The position numbers and the translations under genes were made by a program. A DNA stretch of 39,091 bases, from assembly GCA_014904845.1 (NCBI GenBank), contig MU119605.1, positions 1-39,091 on the forward strand, written 5' to 3'. The notes under the pieces were generated by a model. It was not told the origin of the DNA. It made no database searches and worked only from the letters and a program-made list of their open reading frames with translations. This document shows, piece after piece, positions 1 to 12,604 of this stretch. Source of the DNA: Acephala macrosclerotiorum. Taxonomy: Eukaryota; Ascomycota; Leotiomycetes; Helotiales; Mollisiaceae. Within the stretch, counting starts at the first letter, position 1, and every line of letters starts with the position of its first letter.

Positions 1-3000
1 AAAATTATAATTTTTTATTTTAAAAAAAATTATATTTTAATTTTAAATTTTTTTAATTTATTAATTTTTACGATTTAATTTATATTATTTTTAAACAAAT
101 TTTTTTTATTAAAAAATATTATTATTTTATTGAATTCAAAATAATATATTTAATATATATTTATAAAAAATTTCGAATTATAATTCAAAATAATAAATTA
201 TTTAATAATAAAAAATATTTATAATTAAATCTTTTTATTTATTTTTAATATTATTAAAATTTATATAAAATTCGTTATAATTTTCGAATATTTTTTTTAA
301 TTTAATTTCGAAATAAAAAATATTTTTAAAAAATCAAATATTATATTTAATATTTTAAATAAATTTAAAATTATTTTTTTAAAAAATATTTTTAAAAATA
401 TTTTTTTAAATAATTTTTATTTATTCTCGAAAATTATTATTAATTTAAAATACAAATTACAATTTATAAAAAATTATATTAAAATTTTTTATTTTTTATA
501 AAACTTTGAAATTTCTCGATTAAAAAAAAATAAATTAATTTTTTAAAAAATTTAAATCGATAATTTTTTTTTCTTATAAAATAATCTATTGTTTTATATT
601 TTTTATAAAGATTTTAATTGCTTTTGTATTTTAAAAATTATATTTTACGACGTTTTTTTAAAAGTTTACAAATTTTTCAAAAAAAAACTATTTATTTTAA
701 AGTATATTATATATATAATCGAAAATTGAATTAAAATTCTAATTATAATATTCGTATTTTGTAATTAAAAAATATCGAATAATATTATTTTTAATCGAAA
801 TAAAAAATTCATTTTCGAATTTTAACGAATTATTTTTAAATTTATAAATATAAAACTACGAATATTTATTGTTTAATATTTATAAACAAATAAATTATTA
901 AAATAAATTATACAAAAAATCGAAATCGATTTTTATTATTTTATTATATTTTATTTTAATTAATTATAAATAAATTATATTATTTTATATTAAATTATTA
1001 TTAATAATACGTTTATAGTAATTATTAATATTAATTCAAACGAAATTATTATTAATTATAAAACGAATACAATTTTATTATTTTATATAAATTAAATTCT
1101 TTTAATATTTTTAAAATTATTCGAAAATTTTATTAATAAAACGTATAATTAATTAATGATTTTATTATTATATTTATTAAAAAACAATACAATTTCAAAT
1201 GTAAATCGTTTATAATAAATATCGACGATTCGATATATATTAAACTTTATAAAAATTACAAATTTTTAAATTATTTAAATTTAAAACTAATAAAACAATA
1301 TATTAATTTTTTTTATTAAAAAACGTATTAATCGTTTTATATATAAATTGTAATTATTTTCTTATTAAAAAATCTATTTAATTATTTTTATAGTTTGTTT
1401 ATATTTTGTATTAAAAAATAAAAAATCGTATAATAAACTAAAATTAAATACTATAAAATCAATCGATATCGATTTAAACAATAAATATAATAACGATTAA
1501 AATTTTTAAAAACTTAAAAAAATCGTCGATAAAAAATATATTTAATATAATAATAAAAATAATTTCAAATATTTAATCAAATAAAGAAATTACAATAACG
1601 TATAAAATTAATAATATAAAATCGAATTATTTAAAAACGTAATCGAATTTATTTAAAAATACGAAATTCGCGTATTAAAACTTTTAACTCGAATTTGTAT
1701 ATATATTCGCTTAAAAAATCAATCTCGAATTCAATAATAAAAAATTAAACAATTATATAAATCTCGAAATTATTTTAAAAAAAAAACAATTAATTTAAAA
1801 AAATTTATATAATTTTAATCGATTAAAAATTTTTATTTTTGAATTTATTATATTTATTTTATTTATTAATATAATTTCATTTATTTATAATTTGTTTATT
1901 TTAATTTTTTTTTATATAATATTTTTATTTTTAATAATTACAATAATTTAATTTTATTAATAATAATAAAATTTTTTAAAATTAAAATTATTTGATTTTA
2001 TTATACGTTTTATTTTTATAGAATAATATATAGTATTTAATAACGACGATTTTAACGTTCGTAAATTTTTAATTTTTAATATAAATTTTATTGAACTCGA
2101 AAAAAATTTATTTATTTTCAATATATAAAAACAATACGTTTTATTATTTTTATTAAACGACGAATTAAATAATATTGTTTATTATTTAATTTTTCTCAAT
2201 TTAATCTCAAATAAAAATAAATTTTTTAAAATTTTTATTATTATTCGTATTTAATTTTTTTAGTAATTTCATTAGTTTTTTTATTTAAATATATTTAAAA
2301 AATTTTTTTAAGTTTTTTTAATAAAGAAATACAAATTTAATATTTTAATTTTTTAAATTTTTTAATTAAAAAACGATAAAAGTTTTTAAAAAATCAATAA
2401 AACGATTTTTTTTTTCGTATAAAAAAATATTAAATTATTTATCGAAAAATTTTCAATAACAAATTATTTACTCAATTTCAAATCGACAAATTTTATATTA
2501 AATATAATAATTTTTTTAATAATTTGAAATTTTTTATCGAACGACTATTTATTAAATTAAATAAAAATAAACTTCAAAATATTAAATTTATTTTAAATTT
2601 AAACAATTTTTATATTTATTTATTAATTCAATAAATTAAAAACGAATTTAAATATTCAATTTTAATTTCGCAATTATCGATACAAAATTTTATTTCAATC
2701 GAATTAATTTTATTTTAATCAAACGCTAATAAAATTTTTAAAGTAATAAAATGAATACAAAAAATAAAAATAAAAATAATTCGAAAATTGAACTATAAAA
2801 TATATTTGATAATAATTTAATTAATTGAAATCGTAAACAATATATTAATAAATTTATTAAAATTAATAAATACTTTAATAACAAAGTTTTTAATATTTAA
2901 AAATACGAAATTAATTATTAAAATTAACGTTAAAAATTACAATTTTTTATTATAATTCGCGAAAAAAAAGAATTTTAAATTATATTAAAAATAATACAAA

Positions 3001-5100
3001 ATATAAATTAAAAAAAAATATTGAAAATAATACAAACGAATTATTTCGCTTTATAAAATAATTTAAAATCGAACAATATTTATCGTTTAAAAATTCAATA
3101 AAATTAGTTTTTTATCGTTAATTTAATTATTTCTAAAAATTAAATATTATAGCGATTAATAATAATAAATTCAACGTTTTAAAAAAAATTAAAAAAATTA
3201 AAAAAATTCGTATACAAATTATATCGATTATTATAACAAATTACACGATAATTAATTTGAGTATTTTATAATTTTTATTAATTTTTAATATTTTTATTAA
3301 AATAAAATAGAATCAATTAAAAATATTTAAAATAAACGCAATAAATATTAATAAAAAAATCGAAAATAAAAACGTAAAAATTAATAAAATTATTATTTTT
3401 AAAAAATATAATTTATTTTTCGATATAAATACTATAAAAACTAATAATTTAAATTGATTATATAAATATTAAAAAACACTATAAAATTTATTAACGAATG
3501 TTTTTAATATTAAAATTTAAAAAAAAAAAAAAATTGATTATCAAATATATTAAAAAATTTATTTTAAAAATTTAAAAAAAATTTATTCGATTTTATTTTA
3601 AACGAAATATTAATTAAAATAGAAAATTGAATTAAAATAATTAATAAAATTTTAAAAATACAATTTTATTATTTTTAAAATATAAAAAATTAATAAAAAT
3701 CGTAATACGAAAAATATTTCGATTTTAAAACTTTAAAATATATTGAAAAAATTGTAAATATATTTATATAAAATATTTTATTATTAAATTTATAAACGAA
3801 TTACATTTTGCAAATATTTATCTCAAAATACAATAAAATAAAAAATTTAACAACGAATTATTTTTTTTTTTTATAAAACAATTTTCAATTTTTAAATAAT
3901 TAAATCAATTTTTATTATTTATTTAATAGTGTATTATTTTTAAACTAATCTCGAAAAAAACAATTTCAATATACAATAATATTATTTATTATTAATATTG
4001 TAATTACTTTAATTTTATTAATAATATATTTTTCGCGATTTTATATTTTATTAAAAAATTTTCAATTATTATTTAAATAGTTTTTTACAAAAATAATATT
4101 AATAAAATCGAAATTATAAATAGTTTATTCAATTAATATTCGTTTTCGTAAATCAATATAAAATTTCGTTAAAATATTATATTAGTTTACAAAATCGATA
4201 TTTTAATTTTTAAAATCAATATTTTTATTTTTCAAATATATTAAATTCGATTACGTCGTATAAATATTAATAAATTTTACACGTTTTATTATTATATTAA
4301 TATTAAAAAAAAAAAAAAAATTTAAAAAATTTAAATTTTTATCGACGAATTAATACAAAAAAAAAATACGAAAATTATTAATAAAATAATAAAAAATCGA
4401 TTAAAAAATAAAAATTTTACAATTACGAAAATAAAAAACTAATATTAAAATTATTAAAAAAAAGAAATTAAAATATTATTTTTCAAATTTTTTTTTTATA
4501 ATATAAATTATATACGCGAAATATTTTTTATTTTTATAGAAAAACGAAAAATATAACTACGAATTTGTAATTATTTCGAGTTTTAAATAAAATAAAAAAA
4601 TAAAATTTTTTACAAGATTTTTTTAATTTTATAAAAACGTGAAAATTTTTCCAAAAAAAAACATTTTATTACGTAAAAAGACTCGAGATCAAGTAATACA
4701 ATTTAATTTAATTTAGTGTAATTTATCGAGTTTAATTCTCATATCGTAATCTTACAAAATAAATTATTTTTTATTATATATATTATTTTTCTAATAAAAA
4801 TTTTATTTTTATATTTGTTTAAAATTTTTATATTAATACAAAAAATAAATATATATTAAAACTTTATTTATTATTTTACATATATTTTTTAAAATAAAAA
4901 ATTATTAATTATTAATTATAATAATTAGTTTTAAATAAAATAAAATTTTAAAAATTTAATACTTTTATATAAATTCGCATAAATTTAAATTTTAACTTAT
5001 AAAGTTAAAAATATAATTAAAGTTTATTTATTATTCTTTATTCTTTTATACTTATATTCAATTTTAAAAATAATTATTAAAATTTGAAAAAGTCGTAAAA
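1..5100. repeat. AT-rich block 1, RIP-degraded repeat DNA
   Basis: Almost pure A/T sequence with no open frame of useful length on either strand, ending abruptly near 5100 where normal composition begins. The remaining C residues sit in CpG but also often in CpA (for example around 2461-2500 and 3241-3300), unlike block 2. This is the picture expected of transposon sequence heavily mutated by RIP. No LTR, transposase or reverse-transcriptase motif is readable, so the original element cannot be named. No gene, tRNA or array was seen in this stretch. Confidence 0.8.
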
Positions 5101-6282
5101 TTTTGAAAACAAAGGGTTTTTTGATGTTCTCGCTTAGGGGGGCCCACGAGCTGTGGCCCTAACTCTTACTATCGCATAGAGTACATGCCCAAGGCGATCG
5201 CTCTTCCTCCGTCAATGTACTGTCTCTACAAGTGAGGGCATCGACTTTGGACGCATTCATGTTCTATACTTCATCAGACCCTAGCCACGACCCGTTCAGC
5301 GTGCATAGGAAGTGTTTCAACTGCGAGGAAGATATGCCACAACCCTCACTGGCTGTCCGTATCGTCCGGCGCACACGCTGGAAAATAAGAGAACAGGTGA
5401 ACCATCGTTCGTGTCTACCTTTCACACATGCCGGGCAAAGGCGAGATATTCTGCAATTACCGTGAGGGGCTGAACATCTGCTTGGAAGAGAAGGACGAGC
5501 TCGATGGCGATGGTGCAAGAGAGCTAGTGGATATCAGCCTGGAAAGAGGGAATGAGTAAATTAGCATCATTTAAAAAGAACCAGCACCGAACACCGAAAA
5601 TCAAGAGAAATTGATGTCCCAGGACATGATGCGACTTTCTGGGAATCAATGGTTTGATACCCAAGGTAAGAAAGAACTGGCTATCTGGGCTGGTGCCTAG
5701 GCATTCATTACCAAGGACCAAGTGAAGAGATGGCGAAAGTTAACAGCGGAACCCTAGAGCTAGACAGTGCCTACTTAGGGAAGTTCTATATCTTGAATAA
5801 AGAGCATGGGAGCGATCCTGTATACGCTCGTGGCGCAAGACTATTTTGAGCAGGGGCTCGGTGGTGTGGTGGGAAGGGGCTTGGGTGTCTGACAGACTTG
5901 ACTGAGAGCACATATGGGATCTAAGCGAGCACGAAGTCGAGGGAATTGGAGAAATGAGACGGGAGAATAACTGGGATGAGACGTTCTTTAGTTCTGAAAT
6001 AAAACATTCTCTGCAAAAGACGATGTTGCAGATGCTTTTGAGATGTGACCCCACCTTCTCGGACCAATATCCTCTTTTCCCCATTATTTCGAGAATCCTC
6101 AATATCCCGAGGCTCCTGAGATATTCTACTGCTCTCTTTAAGATGGTGGAAATAGGAATACCGACGCCGAGATCTTGGGTATAGGTGAAGGCTCACCGGA
6201 CATCTAGGAGATATTCCCTGAGCTTGTCGTATGTCTTACGGTGGCCGGGGAATCATGGTGGGGTAAGCAGCTCGCAATTATC
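5101..6282. other. Island-edge region without a recognisable gene
   Basis: Normal base composition resumes at about 5100. The only stretch that looks faintly coding is on the plus strand at 5232-5560. There a 77-codon frame ending at 5465, with a Cys pair (CFNCEED), could continue in the next frame (acidic run LEEKDELDGDG, stop near 5558) through an intron or a frameshift. No family is recognisable. From 5560 to 6282 only short overlapping frames are seen, with many stops. This is probably decayed gene sequence plus the 3' flank of the EBP-like gene. Confidence 0.4.
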
Positions 6283-7223
6283 TTACAATAGCTTCTTGGA
6301 CCTTGGACTATCTCCCCGCTCCTGCTTCGAGGATAACGCAAATGCTTTAGCAGACTCTCTAAAGCTACTGTGTAGGCATACTAAGTTGTTTGCTTCAGCC
6401 ACGTCTCACACGATATGACAGAGCACTTACAAGCAGGTACAACAAGCCAAGGCAAATTCATGAAGACAAAGTAAACCCAGAAGTAATATGGTTCCGGACG
6501 GTAGTACTGCCTTCCAATGTAGAGATCTTCAAACAAGCTGGTTGAGAGATATATGAGATTCCCATATAGATGGCCCATGGATACCAGAGCTTGGACTGGA
6601 TGGCGATAAGGGGAGGAGTTTGTTATGAACACGACTGTCAGGAGGCACAAAGGGCCCCAGATGATCTGAAATGGTCAGAAGGCAGCACATTCAGAATCGG
6701 AAGGAGATCATACAACAGTCCAGGTCTCCACTACCAATTGACAAGTCAGCACCCGTTCTTATCTACCAAAGCCTCGAGAGGGTTGCGTGCAGCGGGAAAT
6801 TGAAGGAAGAAAAAGTGGTTCATACTGCATAAAACCAATGGATCCGAAAACATATATCTCGAGTCAGACAGCGCATACTCTTTCCAAAGTTGTGCAAAGA
6901 ACGTTTGCATGCCTGCAATCCGAGAGTTGTTGAAGACAAAGAAGCTTTCGAAGAACAAGTGTATTATGCCAGCTGAAACCATTTAGTTAGTCTGTTCTAA
7001 TGTCCTCGGGAGCAGACTCACACGTAGTAAACCATAGTATCAGCCCAATGTCCGCACTGCTCAACTTTGGATTTACGCTTCGAGCAATGAGAAGCACCGA
7101 CCCTAATATCACACTCAAGCCTGCCGCAAAGGCTGAGATGAGAGTAGTTACGGGCAGCTCATTTTCAGCAAAATTCCTCCCTGAAAGACCGACGCCTCGT
7201 GGGTAATAAGGGTGGGTGGCCAT
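6283..7223 (-). CDS. EBP-type (EXPERA) sterol delta8-delta7 isomerase-like protein
   Basis: Five exons: 7223-7022, 6972-6826, 6730-6714 (only 17 nt), 6665-6431 and 6380-6283. Introns are 49, 95, 48 and 50 nt; all are GT-AG and the frame closes to 232 aa, the usual EBP length (about 230). Start MATHPYYP matches the family N-terminus. Catalytic-type residues line up with human EBP: H72 and E76 in GIIHLFFES, E118 in METW, and N192/W195 in FMNLPW. LWKEYALSDSRY and RPEPYYFWVYFVFMN are family signatures, and four to five hydrophobic segments are expected in the ER membrane. The family shifts the sterol 8,9 double bond to 7,8 or binds sterol-like ligands. Many fungi do this step with the unrelated Erg2, so this copy may be redundant or specialised. 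The substrate is inferred, not shown. The gene is divergent from the SET3-type gene and has no visible lesion. Confidence 0.92.
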
Positions 7224-8853
7224 CGTGGGCGTTGAGAGGTTTGACTGTTTGAGATGAGCGACGCGGCTGGAGCAATGATTCGCGAGGCTGTAGGCTTTGA
7301 CCTCGTCACATGTCCATCGCGTTCATATTCCAAGTCATACCTACAAACCGCACCCGGTAGCCCTCTATTGCAACGCTCACCAGAAGGACACCATGATTCT
7401 GCATAGGTATTCAGGATTCGGTGCTATCACGTGACCACAGACAACAGTGTTCAAATGCCTAGACTAGGAAGGCACAATTGATACAATTATTGTAAAGGGT
7501 AACAATAGAGGCGAGAGATGAAATTTCGTAAAGCGCTTGATCTTCGAACAATTTGCCGGGATACTTGGAATACAATGTTGGGTAGCCTCGGTGTCCTGTT
7601 AGAAGAATATTAAAAGTCAGCCTTGGCCTACGTTTAGTCCTGGATGAGATTATCTCAAGATAACAATGCGATTTCTCTTCCCCGGGCTTCATTTACAACT
7701 TGCTCTCTTGATCATGATCTCTCACGCTCTCACGCTCTTACGCATCGTTATCAAGGTCCAAAATGCTATGGTCTATTATTACTCGCTGCCTAGCCTAACC
7801 ATTGCCCTTCCCCTGGCCTTGCATCCCCTGCCACTTTCAGCATCCGGTACTGTCCCTTTTGCACTAATTTCTCAGCTCATTCAATCATTGGCCGCTTTCG
7901 TCGCTAGTAGTCACGTCGCCGCTTTCAGGGCTCACCATAGTCTCTAGCAACTCTGTCCTCTGCGCGCATTTTAGACTTTCGTCATGTCATCTACGTTTGC
8001 GACTCCTCAACCATCACCACTCACTACCTGCAAGCGTCACAACAAGGCATATTCTGTCGACGTCCAGCTGCAGACGAATCTCAGACCAGCCTTACCTGTT
8101 CTTGAGCTATGGCCCTTCAACAAAGACACCCACGTCGTGGTCGCTCAAACTCGAACTATCATGCCATGCTGTGCCCTCGATGAGGCAGGCTGAGAGAAAT
8201 GCTCGTGCTAGCCGCTTCCGGTTTGGTTCCACCAGTACGGTAAGGGCAGCGACCGTCCTTCTTGCTTTGAGGGCTCTGCCACTCAAATCCCCCTCTCAAT
8301 CCATCACCATTTTCTCCTGCAGCCAGATCGTACTCGTCGGTCAAGTCGAAGACAGTTTCACATCTCGAGATCGCTCACAAAGCAGGCATTCGATCTACTC
8401 CACCATCCGTCGCGAAACATACGCAGTCCTGTCGAACAGCCCCCCTTCCTTCTGGTCACCTCTTCGGCGCCCACGCTCGCCTTCACCGCAGTAGCAAGGC
8501 CTGCACCACATTCAGACACTCATTTCGAAGCTCTTCGACGATCCAAGTCCATTCTTCGTCGATCCGCGAAACGAGATACCTGCCACAAGTCGTCTGCAAT
8601 CGGATTCTTCGTCCCGCATCGCTCTCTCCTTCGTACCTCGAGTCAACCCCAGCGGCAATCAGCGAGCCAGAGGTTCCCGGATCGACACCAACAACTGATG
8701 ACCGCCGTCGTTGGTTTCGATCGTTCTCCTCGCCTTGCGACAACTCTTTCCATCGAGTCGCGTCCGTCTTCGTCATGCGACTCAAGCCTAGAGATCAGTG
8801 AACTCACCTTTGTCCCCCCATACGTACAGCCATCTGGAGGCTCTTGCTAGATT
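7224..8853. promoter_or_regulatory. Shared divergent promoter / long leader between EBP-like and SET3-like genes
   Basis: About 1.6 kb separates two divergent starts. The part near the SET3-like gene (roughly 7650-8850) is pyrimidine-rich on the plus strand and holds several short upstream ATG frames, including overlapping ones at 7984-8193 and 7997-8494 that are Ser/Arg/Pro-rich and match no family I know. An in-frame TAG sits two codons before the chosen SET3 start (8848-8850); it is also a possible intron acceptor (cttgctag), so an upstream exon cannot be excluded. I read this as promoter plus an upstream-ORF-rich 5' leader. Confidence 0.45.
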
Positions 8854-11800
8854 ATGACAGAAAGGCTCGATCACAAGATCGCGACTCCGAGCCAGGCGGC
8901 GTATAATCCCACAGCTTCGACAACTGCGAGTGATGCGCTTCCTGTGATCGAGTCTGCAGAGGAAGAACCCTATACTATCAAGTGCATCTGCGACTACTCC
9001 GACGACGATGGAAACACGATTTATTGCGAATCCTGTGATACTTGGCAACATACTGAGTGTTACTACCCAGGCCGTGTCGAGGACGCTTCGAAAGACGACT
9101 TTTCTCGTAACCAACCCTTTCCTTTCTCACATGTTTTGCCTTCCTGTGCTGGAGCTCCTGGGCAGGTTTCTTACCTCTCATCTGTCGCTCCTCCGAGAAA
9201 ACACCATGCTAATCTGAGATAGATTTCTGTGCGGACTGTAAACCACAACCAGAACTAGACAGCCGGCGTGCGACCGAGCGACAGAAACACAACCGACAGA
9301 ACAAGATAATTAACGACAATGGCGACAAAAAAACCAAGCGGCCTCCTTCCAAAAGCCACAAGAAAAAGTCAAAACCCTCGGAGCTACAGGTCAACGGTTT
9401 CGTCGATCACGACAGCCATAGGAATGGCAGCCCCCAAGAACACCATACACACGCGAAGAAGACGAAAGGCCATCGATCGAATCAATCTGTCAGTTCAGCA
9501 ATGAAACGAAGCCCGCCCTTCAGCTCACGGCCCCACCCTCACGCGCATCCTCCGAGTCCGGCTCACACACCACCAGACTTGCCCAGCACCTTCCAAGTTC
9601 ATGGCTACTCCGAAATGTTTCTCTCCCTATACGACCACGAATACACTTCATCCTCGACCAACAGCTTCGCGAGCCTAGACGTGACCAATTCCATGTCACT
9701 ATGGGTCCACGATCCTGCCAAGCTAGAAGAGGATACCAGGTATAGCAGGGAGGACGTCTTCCAGCATTTGAAAGTACCAATCGATTCTTTGAAATGGCAA
9801 GAACTCCGACTCATACGAAAAGATGGCACCTTCAACGATACAGCTCTTCATTGGAGGTTCTTGGTTGCGCCTTCTCATACTCAACAAGCAAGTCGAATAG
9901 CAGAACTAAATGGCTTTATTGGGTTCCAGCATAAATACAGCGAGGATCCTGAAGCTCGTTGGCATGAAGCGCCACACCCACAACCTTTCGTATTCTTTCA
10001 TCCGCGTCTCCCACTGTATATCGACACTCGACAGGAGGGGTCAATCTGCAGACATGTACGTCGCAGCTGCCGCGCGAATGCCTCCTTGGAAACATTCATC
10101 GCTGAAAGCTCCGAATATCATTTCTGGCTCATTAGTGAGCGACAAATTGCTGCTGGTGAACAGCTCACTATCCCATGGGACTTTCGTTTCCCCCAGATCT
10201 GCAAGTCTAGATATCTTCGTCTCCTTAACCTAGGCGATGAAGACGGGTCACACTCTGACAATGCCGAAATTACCGACGAAGAGTATGAAGGGCTCAGTCA
10301 AGTCATTCATTTAGTCTTGTCTGATCACGGCGGTTGTGCTTGTGATCTTGGTAACGATTGTGCATTTGCGCGGTTTCATCGGAGCTACCACGCGAGATCA
10401 CACTCTCAATCCAATGGGGTGAAGACCAAGAAGAGTCGTAAAGTCAAACAAAACCACGTCTCTCCTACCAGTACAGGACACGCTACTAACAGTCGGGCAG
10501 CTAGTGAAGGGCAAGGGGAGGCATATGATGAGGAGGATAATCGATCAACCTCTGGTTCAACTCGAAGCAAACCTCAAAGTCGAGACCTGACTCCTTCTCA
10601 CGGCATGAACGAAACAAACGGCATTCTTACGGAGCCGACCGACCGTGAGAAAAGGAAGCTGGCAATGCTAGAGGACTCTTTTAGGAAAATGGAACAAGGA
10701 CAACCGCCTCGAAAGAAGAAACGAGTATCTGATGGATCAAACGTCGCTGTACTTATTCACACCTCGACGCCTCAGTCTAAACCAAGGCAAAAGTCGGTAG
10801 CGCGGATGTCAATCTCTCAACCCGGAGCATCCACAGCAAACAGCCAAAGAGCACGACAATACGCAGATGCGAGTACATCGAGGAGGCAATCGGGCTCACC
10901 ATTCAGCGCTGTATCTCCGACAGGTGCGGCGCACTCCCCAAGCAACGCTGCTTCACGCAATGGTTCGATGGCGTATCAGTCCCGCCAGGCTTCCGCGAAC
11001 CCTAAGGCTGTCTATGTCGATGCGGAAACGCAAACTGAGGAGGTCGAGAATGCGTGGTGGACTAAACCGCCAACGAGGCCAAAACGAGCAGTAGTACCAT
11101 TGGCACAACGTCTTCTTAGAAACAGGCGCAAGATTCAGGCGCAGCAAGACATACAGAATGCTCGTCTTCAGGTTGCCATAGGAGATGCTCTTCAGAAGGA
11201 TCAGTCCTCACCAACGATTCCCATGGACCTCGACAATCTGGCTCACGACGACCGGTATCAGACGGAATCTCCTACGGACACGAAGGGACGAAATGTTAGC
11301 ATCTCATCTTCGACAACATCTGTTGACGTTTCGGCTGCTACAGACACCACTATGATGGATGCACCTGCCGTTTTCATCGCAAATCAGATTAAGCCTCCCC
11401 CACCACCATGGCCTCACCAAATAGCTACGGTTTCTACACATAAGTCCACTTCCCCTACACAGCGGTCGCCAGATTTGCAACTTCAGCTTCCTCCGGCACC
11501 TACTTTTCCCAGTCCTCACATATCTGGACCTCTTTCAGCTTCCGCTACACCTTCATCTGCGAGTGCTTCACTTACTCAATCTCCGTTCGGGACAACCTTT
11601 CCAGGAGCTTCAATCAATGGTTTGGTTCAACATGCTAGCCCTGTCAAGACCACCAAGAAACTCAGCCTGAGCGACTACAGGGCGGCCAGAATGAGGAAAA
11701 CCGATACAACCAATGGGAGTAAGCCATCTTCTGGAAGTAGTCCAACCGTAATACCCGCCTCTCTGAAGCCGTCTTTATCAACGATTGAGGAGGTGAAGGC

Positions 11801-11906
11801 GCAGGGGATCTTAGAAGGATCCGCGATTGTCGATTCGCCTATGGTAGAAAGGACAACGAACCCCCTCGCAACAGTGGCTGCAACTTCAGAGGCTGGTCCA
11901 AAATAA
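8854..11906 (+). CDS. SET3: SET3/MLL5-type PHD finger-SET domain chromatin protein
   Basis: Two exons, 8854-9106 and 9223-11906, joined across a 116 nt intron (donor gtaacc, branch-like gctaatc, acceptor gatag); 978 aa. The splice lies inside the PHD finger and restores it: Cys4-His-Cys3 at C44, C46, C58, C61, H66, C69, C87, C90. A basic Lys-rich linker follows. A SET domain lies at about 278-410 (ELRLIRKDGTF, CRHVRRSCRANAS, ISERQIAAGEQLTIPWD), then a post-SET-like Cys cluster (GGCACDLGNDCAF). The remaining 550 residues are low-complexity Ser/Pro/Gln-rich. In yeast, Set3 scaffolds the Set3C histone deacetylase complex (Hos2, Hst1, Snt1, Sif2), and the MLL5/Set3 SET domain is generally considered catalytically inactive. 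The nuclear repressor role here is inferred from the family. It is convergent with ALG7. No lesion seen. Confidence 0.93.
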
Positions 11907-12604
11907 TAGCCTACTTGCTGCAAGGGAAGCTAGCAGCACGTTGTAACATAATAGATTTCGCTCAGCACATTTGCTGTTCGCTATGACTTAATTTCCTTTC
12001 TGGGTTTGAGCGTTTTTCGGACTGGTGGAATGGGTCAAAAGGGGCTTGGGATACGGCGTATCTGGCGGCCACTTTGGAGACCAAATTGATCCGATATGGA
12101 CAATATGTTGGGTCTTCATGTGTTGAAAAGAGCAATACCTTGTTGTATGATTACTATCTGAAAGCCTCAACGGCATTTTCAAATTCAAATAGCGCCCAAC
12201 TGTCTGATGTGTGCACATTTGATCATAGAATTTGGGGGGTCTAACTACAAAACTATATTCAATGTATGCGTAAGACTATTCTACATCGGCACCGACGCCA
12301 TGTCAACACTGCATACCAGGGGGACATGTGCCTCGTCACCAGCGCGTCCCATCTTGCACTCCCACCTACGAGGCTCATCCCCAAACCATAGTCTAGAGTC
12401 AAGAGGGGGCTTCTCTCCTCTAAGTTGCACCGGTGTCGCTTCGGACCCTTGGAAGGACGCCGGGTCTGTATTTGGGCCATGAATGACAAAAGTGAAGTCA
12501 AGCACAGCGCAGCACAGGCGTGGCCTATCAGTGAATGCAGTCACAACTTTTCAGACTGTGCCTTTGGCGGGTGGTGGCGTGTTAAAATCTACTCAAGAAG
12601 CCGT
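11907..12604. other. Convergent intergenic region between SET3-like and ALG7 genes
   Basis: About 700 bp between the stop codons of two converging genes. It holds only short, overlapping, non-homologous frames on both strands. It presumably contains both 3' untranslated regions and polyadenylation sites. I saw no RNA gene, repeat or recognisable protein fragment. Confidence 0.5.

Noticed and set aside
1..5100. Centromere or mitochondrial DNA
   Set aside because: AT-rich mitochondrial DNA would show long open frames, tRNAs or rRNA, none of which is present. A centromere cannot be excluded, but similar blocks flank small gene islands on both sides, which fits dispersed RIP-degraded repeats better.
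7997..8494. 165-codon plus-strand Ser/Arg-rich frame
   Set aside because: Overlaps another frame, has low-complexity Ser/Arg/Pro content and no homology I recognise. More likely leader sequence than a gene.
8483..9114. Minus-strand frames opposite the start of the SET3-type gene
   Set aside because: They are antisense to a well-supported PHD exon and its leader and show no family motif.
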